From the NCBI RefSeq assembly GCF_023715445.1, contig NZ_JAMBOD010000003.1, positions 186,001 to 250,000 of the forward strand: a stretch of DNA of 64,000 nucleotides. Direction: 5' to 3'. The stretch is from Fictibacillus nanhaiensis. Its GTDB lineage: Bacteria; Bacillota; Bacilli; Bacillales; Fictibacillaceae. The position numbers were made by a program, and so were the translations under genes. The notes below the pieces were generated by a model that saw only the letters and a program-made list of their open reading frames with translations, was not told the DNA's origin and searched no databases. Of the stretch, positions 18,393-26,879 are shown piece by piece (the first letter of the stretch is position 1; each line of letters starts with the position of its first letter).

Positions 18393-18866
18393 CTATCTCT
18401 CCAATTCCTCGTTTTCGTAATATGCGCTCACTTTAGAAGTAAACAAGATCCCATGCAGATGATCGATTTCATGTAAAAGCGCTCGAGCTAGAAAATCATT
18501 CGCTTTTAATCTAAATTCTTTTCCGTTTTCATCTTGAGCTTTCACTGTTACTTCAAAAGGACGTTCCACTTCCCCAAATAGTCCTGGAAAACTTAAGCAG
18601 CCTTCTGGTCCAGTCTGGCTGCCGGATGAAGCCGTTACAACAGGGTTGATCAATACGATCTGTCCTTCTTCATCATGAACATCAACCACGGCGATCTGTT
18701 TAGTAATTCCGACTTGAGGAGCTGCAAGTCCAACTCCTTCTGCTTCGTACATCGTATCAAACATATCATTAATAAGTTTTTTTAATTTCTTATCAAACTT
18801 TGTTACTGGTTCACATTCTGTTTCCAAAACAGGATCTGGGTGTTCTACGATTTTAAGAATTGTCAT
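18393..18866 (-). CDS. def: peptide deformylase
   Basis: Def is a metalloprotease that removes the N-formyl group from nascent proteins at the ribosome exit. The chosen ATG 18866 (MTILKIVEHPDPVL) follows AAGGAG and yields 157 residues, normal for a type I enzyme; an in-frame ATG at 18902 lies inside the priA tail. All three motifs are present: GVGLAAPQVGI, EGCLSFPG (metal Cys) and HEIDHLHG (metal His residues and catalytic Glu). Def and fmt are functional partners. Confidence 0.96.
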   Translation of the reverse strand: MTILKIVEHPDPVLETECEPVTKFDKKLKKLINDMFDTMYEAEGVGLAAPQVGITKQIAVVDVHDEEGQIVLINPVVTASSGSQTGPEGCLSFPGLFGEVERPFEVTVKAQDENGKEFRLKANDFLARALLHEIDHLHGILFTSKVSAYYENEELER

Positions 18867-18882
18867 GTTTTTCTCCTTATTG

Positions 18883-21291
18883 CTACATAAGTGTCTGGGC
18901 ATTTAACTCACCCGTAATTTGAAGATCTTTTATACTTTTATCTTTTTGAAAATGGGATATAATTTCTTCAAACCAGTTTCTTAGCTCTGGTTCATTTTTG
19001 TATTTTATCATGACCTGATAACGATATCTATCCTTCACACGTGCAATGGGAGATGTTACAGGACCAAGAAGCAGACTGTCAGGCGATAATCGTTTCGATA
19101 GGAAGCTTGCTGCTTTTTCACTAGCTTCCACTACTTGCATCAGTTCTAAATGACTGAAGGTCAACAAACCTAAATAATAAAATGGCGGATATTGATGAAG
19201 CTTCCTTGTTTTCATTTCAAAGTTATAAAAACTTTCATAATCATGCTGTGAAGCGAGTTGAATGCTGTAATGGCTAATATCATAGCCCTGAACAATAACT
19301 TTCCCTTCCAACTCGTGCCTTCCAGCCCTTCCGCTTACTTGGGTCAGCAGCTGGAATGTTTTTTCTGAGGCCCTGAAGTCCGGGAGATGAAGCATTGTAT
19401 CTGCTGCCAGCACACCCACTAACGTAACCTTTGGAAAGTCAAGTCCCTTTGCAATCATCTGAGTGCCTAAAAGGATATCTGCTTCTCCATCTCCAAAAGC
19501 GGTTAACAAACGCTCATGACTTCCTTTTTTTGAAGTTGTATCAACATCCATTCTGATCACTCTTGCTTCAGGCAGAACTTTAGTAAGTTCTTCTTCTACT
19601 TTTTGAGTACCTGTACCAAAAAAGCGGATATGCTCTGATGTACAAGAAGGACATGCTGAAGGGGTAGTCTCTTTATAGCCGCAATAGTGACATTTTAATT
19701 CTCCAAATCTCTTATGGAAGGTAAGTGAGATATCACAGTGAGGACACTGTGCTACATATCCGCAATCTCTGCACAGTATAAACGAAGCATAGCCTCTCCG
19801 ATTTAGAAAAAGAACGGACTGCTCACCTTTTTCAAGACCTGTTTTAAGCTTTTCCATTAATTCGTTTGAGAACATCGAGCGGTTTCCGTTTTTCAGTTCC
19901 TCTCTCATGTCAACAATCGTCACTTCTGGCATTGGATTCGAATGGACTCTTTCTTTTAATCCTGCTAGTTTATACCGCCCCTTTTGTGCTCTCGCATAAG
20001 TCTCTAAAGCAGGAGTGGCACTGCCCAGCACGATTGGACACGAATGATATCTGCCCCGCCAGATCGCCACGTCTCTTGCATGATATCGCGGATGATCTTC
20101 TTGTTTATAGCTCGTTTCGTGTTCTTCATCAATGATTACGATCCCTAAATTTTCAAAGGGCGCAAAAACAGCAGAACGCGCCCCTACGACTACAGAAACT
20201 TCTTTCCTAAGAATCTTTCGCCATTCATCATATTTCTCTCCTATAGACAATGCGCTGTGCAGCACAGCTACTGAACTGCCGAAGCGGCCTTTAAACCTGT
20301 TCACCATCTGAGGGGTAAGTGAAATTTCCGGCACTAATACAATCGCTTCTTTTCCTTTATCTAAAACAGATTGAATAGATTGAAGATAAATCTCTGTTTT
20401 TCCACTGCCTGTTACACCGTGAACGAGAATCGTCTGATGCTCGTTGTTTTCAATCGATTCTAATATAGGTGTTATGGCATTTTGCTGATTTTCTGTCAGC
20501 GAGAGTGCATCTGTCCGTTTAATGTTTCTACCTTGAAAAGGATCCCTGTATACTTCTTTTTCTTCAATAAAAAGTACACCTTTTTTACAAAGGGACTGTA
20601 CCGACGATATCGACGCTCCTGTTTCGTTTAGTATTTCCTGAAGCGAATATTCACCTGGCGGCCTGCTGATCATTTCTGACAGTACTGCTTTTTGTTTCTC
20701 TGCTTTTTTCTGGTTCTGCTGCAGCATTTCTTCAGCAAGAGTTCTGTCAGCAATAGAGATAAATTTTATTTTCTTTTTATTTGCCTTATCCTTTACTTTA
20801 TAAATAACATCCAGTACTCCGGTTTTTGTAAGTTCCTGAAGGTTTTTGAGCAAATGAGGGTAATGCTTGGTAACATCCATTAAACTTAGTTCATTATTCG
20901 CAGAAAATAGAGAAAATATCTCATCTGGTATTTCCTCTGGCTTCAGTATTTCGAAAAATTTTTCATAGGTCGCTTTCATGGCAGCTGGCAGCATGGCTTG
21001 ATAAGCAGTGATATAAAAGCTTAGCGTACTTTCTGCAAGCCACTTTCCCAAATCAATCAGTTCAGGTGTAAGAACCGGAAGCGGGTCAAGTATTTCTGTG
21101 ATGCTTTTGATCCCTTTTACAGAAGATGATGGTTTCACTTCTAAAATGAAACCCTGCAGCTTTCTTGGTCCGAATGGCACAATAACTCTCATACCAGGTT
21201 CCGCCCAATTCTTCCACTCTTCGGGAATTTTATAATCGAACGTTTTATTTACACTGCCGGAAGGAACATCAACAACAACCGCCGCTATCAT
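18883..21291 (-). CDS. priA: primosomal helicase PriA
   Basis: PriA recognises stalled forks and loads the replicative helicase at restart. Starting at ATG 21291 (MIAAVVVDVPSG), overlapping the coaBC stop as ATGA, it has 802 residues, as in B. subtilis. It has an N-terminal DNA-binding domain, Walker A GVTGSGKTEIYL, DEEH in VIIDEEHETSY, and a zinc region with four CxxC pairs (CRDCGYVAQCPHC, CHYCGY, CPSC) inserted before the second helicase lobe with QVSGRAGRH. The upstream in-frame extension to 21366 is coaBC sequence and is not counted. Confidence 0.97.
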   Translation of the reverse strand: MIAAVVVDVPSGSVNKTFDYKIPEEWKNWAEPGMRVIVPFGPRKLQGFILEVKPSSSVKGIKSITEILDPLPVLTPELIDLGKWLAESTLSFYITAYQAMLPAAMKATYEKFFEILKPEEIPDEIFSLFSANNELSLMDVTKHYPHLLKNLQELTKTGVLDVIYKVKDKANKKKIKFISIADRTLAEEMLQQNQKKAEKQKAVLSEMISRPPGEYSLQEILNETGASISSVQSLCKKGVLFIEEKEVYRDPFQGRNIKRTDALSLTENQQNAITPILESIENNEHQTILVHGVTGSGKTEIYLQSIQSVLDKGKEAIVLVPEISLTPQMVNRFKGRFGSSVAVLHSALSIGEKYDEWRKILRKEVSVVVGARSAVFAPFENLGIVIIDEEHETSYKQEDHPRYHARDVAIWRGRYHSCPIVLGSATPALETYARAQKGRYKLAGLKERVHSNPMPEVTIVDMREELKNGNRSMFSNELMEKLKTGLEKGEQSVLFLNRRGYASFILCRDCGYVAQCPHCDISLTFHKRFGELKCHYCGYKETTPSACPSCTSEHIRFFGTGTQKVEEELTKVLPEARVIRMDVDTTSKKGSHERLLTAFGDGEADILLGTQMIAKGLDFPKVTLVGVLAADTMLHLPDFRASEKTFQLLTQVSGRAGRHELEGKVIVQGYDISHYSIQLASQHDYESFYNFEMKTRKLHQYPPFYYLGLLTFSHLELMQVVEASEKAASFLSKRLSPDSLLLGPVTSPIARVKDRYRYQVMIKYKNEPELRNWFEEIISHFQKDKSIKDLQITGELNAQTLM

Positions 21292-22496
21292 CGTTTCATC
21301 ATGTCCATCACTTCTTCTAATATTTCGCGAGCTGCTTTTTCTTTTGAAAGAATCGGTAGCGGGCATACCGAACCATCCTTTTTTATCATTATGATTTCGT
21401 TCGTATCACTGCCAAAACCGGACCCTTCTTTAGAAACATCGTTTCCAACTACCATATCCAAATTCTTTCTTTTTAATTTATCTTTTGCATAGTCTTCAAG
21501 GTTTTCAGTTTCAGCCGCAAATCCAACCAGAATTTGATGTTCTTTTCTATCGCCTAGAGCCTGTAAAATATCATCCGTTTTTTTCAGCTCAATCGTCCAT
21601 GTATCATTTTTTTTCTTAAATTTATTTGAATGTACAGTTACTGGCGTGTAGTCTGCAACGGCTGCACATTTAATGACAACATCTTGTTCTGCATAAAGAC
21701 TAAGTGCTTGATCAAACATTTCTTTTGCAGAAGTAACCCTTTCTACTTTTATTCCAGATGGGACTTCAAGGGAAGTAGGTCCTGTTACTAGAGTGACGTC
21801 AGCACCTAGTTTTTTTGCCGCTGCAGCTATCGCATATCCCATTTTTCCAGAAGAATGATTTGTAAAATAACGTACTGGATCAAGTTCTTCCCTGGTCGGG
21901 CCTGCTGTTACCATCACTTTTTTTCCTGAAAGAGTTAATGAAGATTCCTCATTTTTTTCCTGGAAATACGCATGAACAGAATCTATAAGTTCTTCTGGTT
22001 CTGCAAGTCTTCCTTTACCGATCCATCCGCAGGCAAGAAGTCCTTCATTCGGTTCTATAAATCGCCAGCCGTATGAAGCAAGTGTTTCCATGTTCTTTTT
22101 CACGGCAGGATGGTTAAACATATTAACGTTCATCGCAGGTGCGATCAGCACATCCGCTTTTGTTGCAAGTAATGTAGTTGTCAGCATATCATCAGCAATT
22201 CCATTCGCTAGTTTTCCTATTGCATTTGCTGTAGCTGGAGCAATCAATACAAGATCAGCCCAATCTGCAATTTCGATATGACTGACGACTGACGGATCTT
22301 TTTCTTCAAACGTATCTGTAAATACAACTTGTCTAGTCAGCGTTTGAAAGGTTAGTGGTGTAATGAATTTCTGGGCAGACTCTGTAAGTATAACTTTCAC
22401 TTCATATCCGCTTTGATATAACTTACTTGCTACAGTAGCTGCTTTATATGCTGCAATTCCGCCTGTAACAGCAAGCAAAACTTTTTTCTTTTCCAT
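21288..22496 (-). CDS. coaBC: bifunctional phosphopantothenoylcysteine decarboxylase/synthetase CoaBC
   Basis: CoaBC joins cysteine to 4'-phosphopantothenate and then decarboxylates the product in coenzyme A synthesis. The 402 residues contain the N-terminal FMN-dependent CoaC domain (residues 1-180: LLAVTGGIAAYKAA, PAMNVNMF, and LLACGWIGKGRLAEP with the catalytic Cys) and the C-terminal CoaB domain (from VTAGPTREELDPVRYFTNHS to the KKTDDIL and NDVS region). It begins the long priA-to-rpe gene run after the rpoZ terminator. Confidence 0.97.
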   Translation of the reverse strand: MEKKKVLLAVTGGIAAYKAATVASKLYQSGYEVKVILTESAQKFITPLTFQTLTRQVVFTDTFEEKDPSVVSHIEIADWADLVLIAPATANAIGKLANGIADDMLTTTLLATKADVLIAPAMNVNMFNHPAVKKNMETLASYGWRFIEPNEGLLACGWIGKGRLAEPEELIDSVHAYFQEKNEESSLTLSGKKVMVTAGPTREELDPVRYFTNHSSGKMGYAIAAAAKKLGADVTLVTGPTSLEVPSGIKVERVTSAKEMFDQALSLYAEQDVVIKCAAVADYTPVTVHSNKFKKKNDTWTIELKKTDDILQALGDRKEHQILVGFAAETENLEDYAKDKLKRKNLDMVVGNDVSKEGSGFGSDTNEIIMIKKDGSVCPLPILSKEKAAREILEEVMDMMKR

Positions 22497-22588
22497 AATA
22501 AACCCCTTCCGCCGCTCATTTGCTTAACAATTCACATCTATTTTACAGCATTTATATGTATTAAAAAACTTTATGGGTTTTTTAGTGC

Positions 22589-22618
22589 AAAAAAATAACA
22601 ACCTTGAGTCAAGGTTGT
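22589..22618 (-). terminator. rpoZ terminator
   Basis: Perfect arms ACAACCTTG and CAAGGTTGT (22598-22618), followed on the minus strand by TATTTTTTT. It separates remA-gmk-rpoZ from coaBC. Confidence 0.88.
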
Positions 22619-22635
22619 ATATTTTTCGGGCTATA

Positions 22636-22842
22636 TTAATCAGCTGGTGTTTCCCCAACTTTTTTTAAGATACCAGATTGAATTTCTTCAAGTGCTTTGC
22701 CAACAAACTTATGTGATACAGGGTTAGCAATCTGCTGGTTGCCATGCTTTTGGATTTCTCTCGCACGTTTTGAACTTAGTGTAACAAGAGAATATTTTGA
22801 GTCAATTTTTTCCATAAGAGAATCGATGGATGGATATAGCAT
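22636..22842 (-). CDS. rpoZ: RNA polymerase omega subunit
   Basis: Omega helps fold and assemble the beta' subunit of RNA polymerase. The 68 residues begin [20 protein letters not shown] and contain the conserved RAREI ([10 protein letters not shown]) and [12 protein letters not shown] segments. The ATG overlaps the gmk stop by one base (TAATG), so translation is coupled. The gmk-rpoZ pair is conserved across bacteria. A strong terminator follows. Confidence 0.96.
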   Translation of the reverse strand: MLYPSIDSLMEKIDSKYSLVTLSSKRAREIQKHGNQQIANPVSHKFVGKALEEIQSGILKKVGETPAD

Positions 22843-23459
22843 TATTTGTCATCTCCTAAAATTTTTTCGTATTTTGGGCGAACTCTGTCAACACGGCAAT
22901 GTTCTGTTGTAATGATTGCTTTAATGCGATTGCAAGCAGATTCAATCTCATCGTTTACGACAGAATAGTCATAGTGTTTCATAAGCTCTATTTCTTCTTT
23001 CGCAACAGTCATACGATTGTTAATCAAATCTTCCGTTTCTGTGCCGCGCCCAACAATACGATTTCTTAATTCATCCAGACTTGGCGGTGTTAAGAAGATG
23101 AACACACCTTCTGGGAAAAGGTTCTTAACTTGAAGCGCACCTTGAACTTCAATCTCTAAAATAACGTCTTTGCCGTCATCAAGTGTGCTGTTAACATATT
23201 CGATCGGTGTTCCGTAGTAGTTGCCGACATATTCTGCCCATTCCAGCAGTTCTTTATTTTCTATCATGCGTAAAAACTCTTCTTTCGTTTTGAAGAAGTA
23301 TTCTACTCCATGTCGTTCGCCTTCACGCGGCTGCCTTGTTGTGGCCGAAACTGAGTATTGAATGTCAAGCTTTTGTTCACGAAGCGCCTTACAAACAGTA
23401 CCCTTTCCTACACCGGAAGGACCGGAAAGCACAAACAGAATGCCTCTTTCTTTTTCCAT
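22842..23459 (-). CDS. gmk: guanylate kinase
   Basis: Gmk phosphorylates GMP to GDP. The ATG at 23459 ([16 protein letters not shown]) follows GGAGG with 6-base spacing and gives 205 residues; a frame opening 12 bases earlier overlaps that ribosome site. The P-loop is [13 protein letters not shown], and the GMP-binding segment includes [11 protein letters not shown] and VEYFF with GTPIEYV. It sits between remA and rpoZ, the standard arrangement. Confidence 0.97.
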   Translation of the reverse strand: MEKERGILFVLSGPSGVGKGTVCKALREQKLDIQYSVSATTRQPREGERHGVEYFFKTKEEFLRMIENKELLEWAEYVGNYYGTPIEYVNSTLDDGKDVILEIEVQGALQVKNLFPEGVFIFLTPPSLDELRNRIVGRGTETEDLINNRMTVAKEEIELMKHYDYSVVNDEIESACNRIKAIITTEHCRVDRVRPKYEKILGDDK

Positions 23460-23474
23460 ATAAACCTCCACAAC

Positions 23475-23732
23475 CTAACTTTCTTCTGAACCCTCATCAA
23501 TCGACATAAGCCTGTGAGCTACAGTTTCTGGCTGTACAGCCGACAGAATAACATGATCACTATCGGTCACAACGACCGCTCTTGTTCTGCGGCCATATGT
23601 AGCATCAATCAGCATATTCTTTTCTCTTGCGACCGTGATTAATCTTTTTATCGGTGCAGATTCTGGACTGACTACCGCAATAATCCGGTGAGCAGCAACA
23701 ATATTTCCGTAACCAATATTAATTAATTTCAT
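23475..23732 (-). CDS. remA: extracellular matrix regulator RemA
   Basis: RemA is a small oligomeric DNA-binding activator of matrix and osmoprotection genes in B. subtilis. The 85 residues, beginning [20 protein letters not shown] and including [19 protein letters not shown], match the family (formerly YlzA/DUF370). Arginines in the YGRRTRA loop are those implicated in DNA binding. It is the first gene of remA-gmk-rpoZ and has a promoter about 100 bases upstream. The stress- and biofilm-linked function is inferred from the family. Confidence 0.95.
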   Translation of the reverse strand: MKLINIGYGNIVAAHRIIAVVSPESAPIKRLITVAREKNMLIDATYGRRTRAVVVTDSDHVILSAVQPETVAHRLMSIDEGSEES

Positions 23733-23830
23733 CTTTAACCGCCCCTAACCTGCTACTATTCTAGCCAAATGGAATAACGGGTCATACGCTAATTGTACGA
23801 TATTGTGAAAAACTGTACACATGTTCCTAT

Positions 23831-23859
23831 ATTTTAGCACATAAATAATAGAATCTAAA
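23831..23859 (-). promoter_or_regulatory. probable remA promoter, extended -10 type
   Basis: On the minus strand TTTAGA (23854-23859) is 17 bases from TAAAAT (23831-23836), with TGC just before the -10 (TGnTAAAAT). It is about 100 bases from the remA start. Confidence 0.55.
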
Positions 23860-23942
23860 CTAATTTCCCTTATTTTGCGGAAATATCGTGAATTATTAAC
23901 AAGGATCTCTTTGCAGGGAGCGGGCTTTTAACTCCAGGAAGC

Positions 23943-24041
23943 CATACATTTCACTGAACACCGTAAATTTTATGATTTGCTCGTAATTTTTGGGAACCGC
24001 TCATACATCTTCCCGAACGAGCATAAATCCGGCAAATTCTT
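23943..24041. repeat. degenerate 20-bp tandem repeat array 2
   Basis: Five units start CATACATT (23943), CGTAAATT (23962), CGTAATTT (23982), CATACATC (24002) and CATAAATC (24022), spaced 19, 20, 20, 20. A sixth poor unit may precede at about 23923. Conservation is strongest in the C[A/G]TA[A/C]AT head and the GAAC near the middle. The array lies in the 377-bp gap between the yloB terminator and the remA promoter. The rest of that gap holds no gene that I can see. Confidence 0.65.
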
Positions 24042-24061
24042 ATCAGAATTTGCTTGTTTTT

Positions 24062-24103
24062 AATAAAAACAAACGAAGCTGGCTCTTTTTTTCAGAGCCA
24101 GCT
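24062..24103 (-). terminator. yloB terminator
   Basis: Ten-bp arms AGCTGGCTCT (24077-24086) and AGAGCCAGCT (24094-24103), followed on the minus strand by TTCGTTTGTTTTT, directly after the yloB stop. Confidence 0.82.
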
Positions 24104-24109
24104 CTCATT

Positions 24110-26782
24110 TTAACGTATTTCTCTTTTAAACAGCTGAAAACCTGCTAATGCAAAACTTGGAATGGAAGCCATGCCTAGAACGAGCAGCCATTGTCTTACA
24201 GAAAGCGGTACGGTGTGGAAGATTTCCTGTAATGGCTGAACATACATAACGACAAGCAATAATAGAATGGATGAAATGACCGCTAGAACAAGATAGCCGT
24301 TTTGAAACGGATTTCTATGGAAAACGGATCGTTCACTTCTGCAGTCAAATACGTGAATTAACTGTGCCATAACAAGAGTGGCGAACGCGACAGACTGTGC
24401 AACTATTAGTTGGTCTGGATTTTCATTTAAAGTTACCCAAAACGCGAGTATGGTTGCTCCCCCTATTAAAAATCCGCGGGAAACAATCTTCCATCCTAGG
24501 CCTCTTGAGAAGACCCCTTCTTTTGCCTGCCGTGGTTTTCTTCTCATAACATCTTCTTCTGCCTGGTCTACTCCTAATGCCATCGCCGGCAGTCCGTCTG
24601 TCACGAGGTTCACCCATAGAATCTGAATTGGAACGAGAGGCAAAGGCAGTCCCATTATCATCGCAAACAGCATAACCAGAATTTCACCGACATTTGAAGC
24701 TAATAGATATCGAATAAACTTTCGGATATTTTCATAGATGTTTCTTCCCTCTTCAATAGCTGAACGTATGGTAGCAAAATTATCGTCTCCCAATACGAGA
24801 GAGGAAGCTTCCTTCGCTACATCTGTTCCTGTAATCCCCATAGCGATACCGATGTTGGCGGATTTTATAGCAGGTGCATCGTTCACCCCGTCCCCGGTCA
24901 TAGCAACCACATGTCCTTTACGCTGCAAGGACTTTACGATTTTTAATTTATGTTCAGGAGAAACACGTGCGTATACATATACATTTTCAGATACTTTGTC
25001 CAGATCATCATCACTGAGCTGCGCGAGTTCTGAGCCTTCCATCACTCTGCCGCCTTCAGGAAGCATGTGCAGCCTTTTTGCAATGCTTGCAGCTGTCACT
25101 ACATGATCACCTGTTATCATGATCGTTTTAATACCTGCAGTCTGACAATCTCTTATACTTTGTTCCACTTCCGGACGAGGAGGATCCATCATTCCTTGAA
25201 GCCCTATAAAAGTGAGACTTCTTTCAGCAAAAGCTGCCTGCGCGTAATATTCACCTTCTTTCAGAGGTCTGACTGCGACCGCTATCGTTCTAAGCGCCTG
25301 GCTTCCTAAAGCATATATTGCTTCTTTGATGCGTTCTTTGTGGGCTTGTTTCATTAACTGTTTTTTATCATCCCAAACAATATAATCACTTTTTTCCAAT
25401 AAAACATCTGGAGCACCTTTTACAACGAGCATCTGATTGCCTTCCGTATCCTGTACGATAACGCTCATCATTTTTCTCGTTGAATCAAAAGGGAACTCAT
25501 GCTGAATCGTAAACTGTTCACTTAATGATTCTTTAGTAATACCTGCTTTATAGGCACTTACTAAGAGAGCTGTTTCTGTTGGATCACCCACCTCAGTGAA
25601 AGTTCCATTCTTTCCTTCTTCAAGTAATGCGTTGTTACAAAGTGCAGCATATGCTAAAACTTCAGTAAGTTTATCCCCTCGCTTGCCGTCTTCGTTAATC
25701 CCTGATCCTGCCACTTCAAAACCGTCATCACTAACGACCCACTGTCTGCCTTGTGACCAGACACGTGTAACGGTCATTTTATTTTGTGTAAGCGTTCCAG
25801 TTTTGTCCGAGCATATGACTGTTGCACATCCGAGTGTTTCAACTGATGGAAGTTTTCTAACGATCGCGCGTTTTCGTATCATCTTTTGTACCCCAAGCGC
25901 GAGTGCAATCGTAACAATTGCCGGCAGCCCTTCAGGAATTGCAGCAACGGCTAGAGAAACACCGGCCAAAATCATGCTGTATAGATCATGCCCTTGCATT
26001 ACACCTGCTAAAACAACTAGCACCGTCAGAAGCAATGCCAAAGCTATTAAAATTTTCCCGAGTTGTTCCAGCTTCATCTGAAGAGGAGTTGCCAGATTCT
26101 CAGCAGATTGAATCAAGTGAGCAATCTTCCCCATTTCAGTTTTCATACCTGTTGCAACTACGATTCCTTGTCCTGTACCTCTCGTTACCATCGTTCCCAT
26201 AAAAGCCATGTTTTCCTGATCACCAAGTGCAAGCTCGTCTGCTTTGAGCAAATTGTTATGCTTTTGAGCAGGAACAGACTCACCCGTTAATGCAGATTCT
26301 TCGATTTGAAGACCTGATGTTTTAAGTAAACGAATATCTGCACCAACCCTGTCACCGCTCTTAATTTTCACAACATCACCTGTGACTACTTCCTTAGCTG
26401 CGATTGAAACCCATTTACCTTCTCTTAATACTTGTGCCGTCGGAGCGGAAAGTTCTTTTAAAGAAGCAAGCGACTTTTCTGCTTTTCGTTCTTGAATGAA
26501 GCCAAGAACTCCGTTCATCAAAACAATCAAGATAATGGCGATCGCATCCAGATACTCGCCTAAAAAACCTGACAGCAAAGTTGCTGCCAAAAGCACGAGG
26601 ACCATAAAGTCTTTGAATTGTGCGAGAAACATAAGAATAGCAGGCTGCTTCTTCCCCTCTTCTAACTGATTGGGTCCATCTAACTTTAACCGTCTTTCTT
26701 GCTCGTTTTTCGAGAGCCCTTCTTCCAGCCTGCTGTTCAGGATGGCTTCAATTTCGTCTTGCGGCAGCTGGTACCAATTCAT
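24110..26782 (-). CDS. yloB: cation-transporting P-type ATPase, calcium type (YloB)
   Basis: This is a type II P-type ATPase; the B. subtilis homologue YloB is a calcium pump active in sporulation. The ATG 26782 (MNWYQLPQDEIEAIL) follows AGAGGTGG and gives 890 residues. It has an N-terminal cation ATPase domain, about ten membrane helices, the TGES loop (SALTGESVP), the phosphorylation site CSDKTGTLTQNKM, KGAPD in the nucleotide domain, the hinge TGDGVNDAPA, and PEGLPAIVTIALALG in helix 4, as in SERCA-like pumps. It is divergent from rqcH with about 97 bases between the start codons. Confidence 0.93.
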   Translation of the reverse strand: MNWYQLPQDEIEAILNSRLEEGLSKNEQERRLKLDGPNQLEEGKKQPAILMFLAQFKDFMVLVLLAATLLSGFLGEYLDAIAIILIVLMNGVLGFIQERKAEKSLASLKELSAPTAQVLREGKWVSIAAKEVVTGDVVKIKSGDRVGADIRLLKTSGLQIEESALTGESVPAQKHNNLLKADELALGDQENMAFMGTMVTRGTGQGIVVATGMKTEMGKIAHLIQSAENLATPLQMKLEQLGKILIALALLLTVLVVLAGVMQGHDLYSMILAGVSLAVAAIPEGLPAIVTIALALGVQKMIRKRAIVRKLPSVETLGCATVICSDKTGTLTQNKMTVTRVWSQGRQWVVSDDGFEVAGSGINEDGKRGDKLTEVLAYAALCNNALLEEGKNGTFTEVGDPTETALLVSAYKAGITKESLSEQFTIQHEFPFDSTRKMMSVIVQDTEGNQMLVVKGAPDVLLEKSDYIVWDDKKQLMKQAHKERIKEAIYALGSQALRTIAVAVRPLKEGEYYAQAAFAERSLTFIGLQGMMDPPRPEVEQSIRDCQTAGIKTIMITGDHVVTAASIAKRLHMLPEGGRVMEGSELAQLSDDDLDKVSENVYVYARVSPEHKLKIVKSLQRKGHVVAMTGDGVNDAPAIKSANIGIAMGITGTDVAKEASSLVLGDDNFATIRSAIEEGRNIYENIRKFIRYLLASNVGEILVMLFAMIMGLPLPLVPIQILWVNLVTDGLPAMALGVDQAEEDVMRRKPRQAKEGVFSRGLGWKIVSRGFLIGGATILAFWVTLNENPDQLIVAQSVAFATLVMAQLIHVFDCRSERSVFHRNPFQNGYLVLAVISSILLLLVVMYVQPLQEIFHTVPLSVRQWLLVLGMASIPSFALAGFQLFKREIR

Positions 26783-26841
26783 AGCTTCCACCTCTAATAA
26801 GATTAGTTTATGCCATTTATATGCAGGCATGTCCGCAAAAA

Positions 26842-26850
26842 TGCTATACT
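26842..26850 (+). promoter_or_regulatory. extended -10 element before rqcH
   Basis: TGCTATACT (TGn plus TATACT at 26845-26850) lies 30 bases before the rqcH ATG. No clear -35 is visible, as is usual for extended -10 promoters. Confidence 0.5.
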
Positions 26851-26879
26851 ATGAATCAGAAATAAGAGGTGAACCAATC

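Noticed and set aside
22497-22597. coaBC promoter
   Set aside because: A TAAAAT with a nearby TG exists, but no acceptable -35 at 16-18 bases; not strong enough to list.
26670-26879. N-terminal extension of rqcH
   Set aside because: The frame stays open upstream, but that stretch is the antisense of yloB and the family starts at MSFDG.
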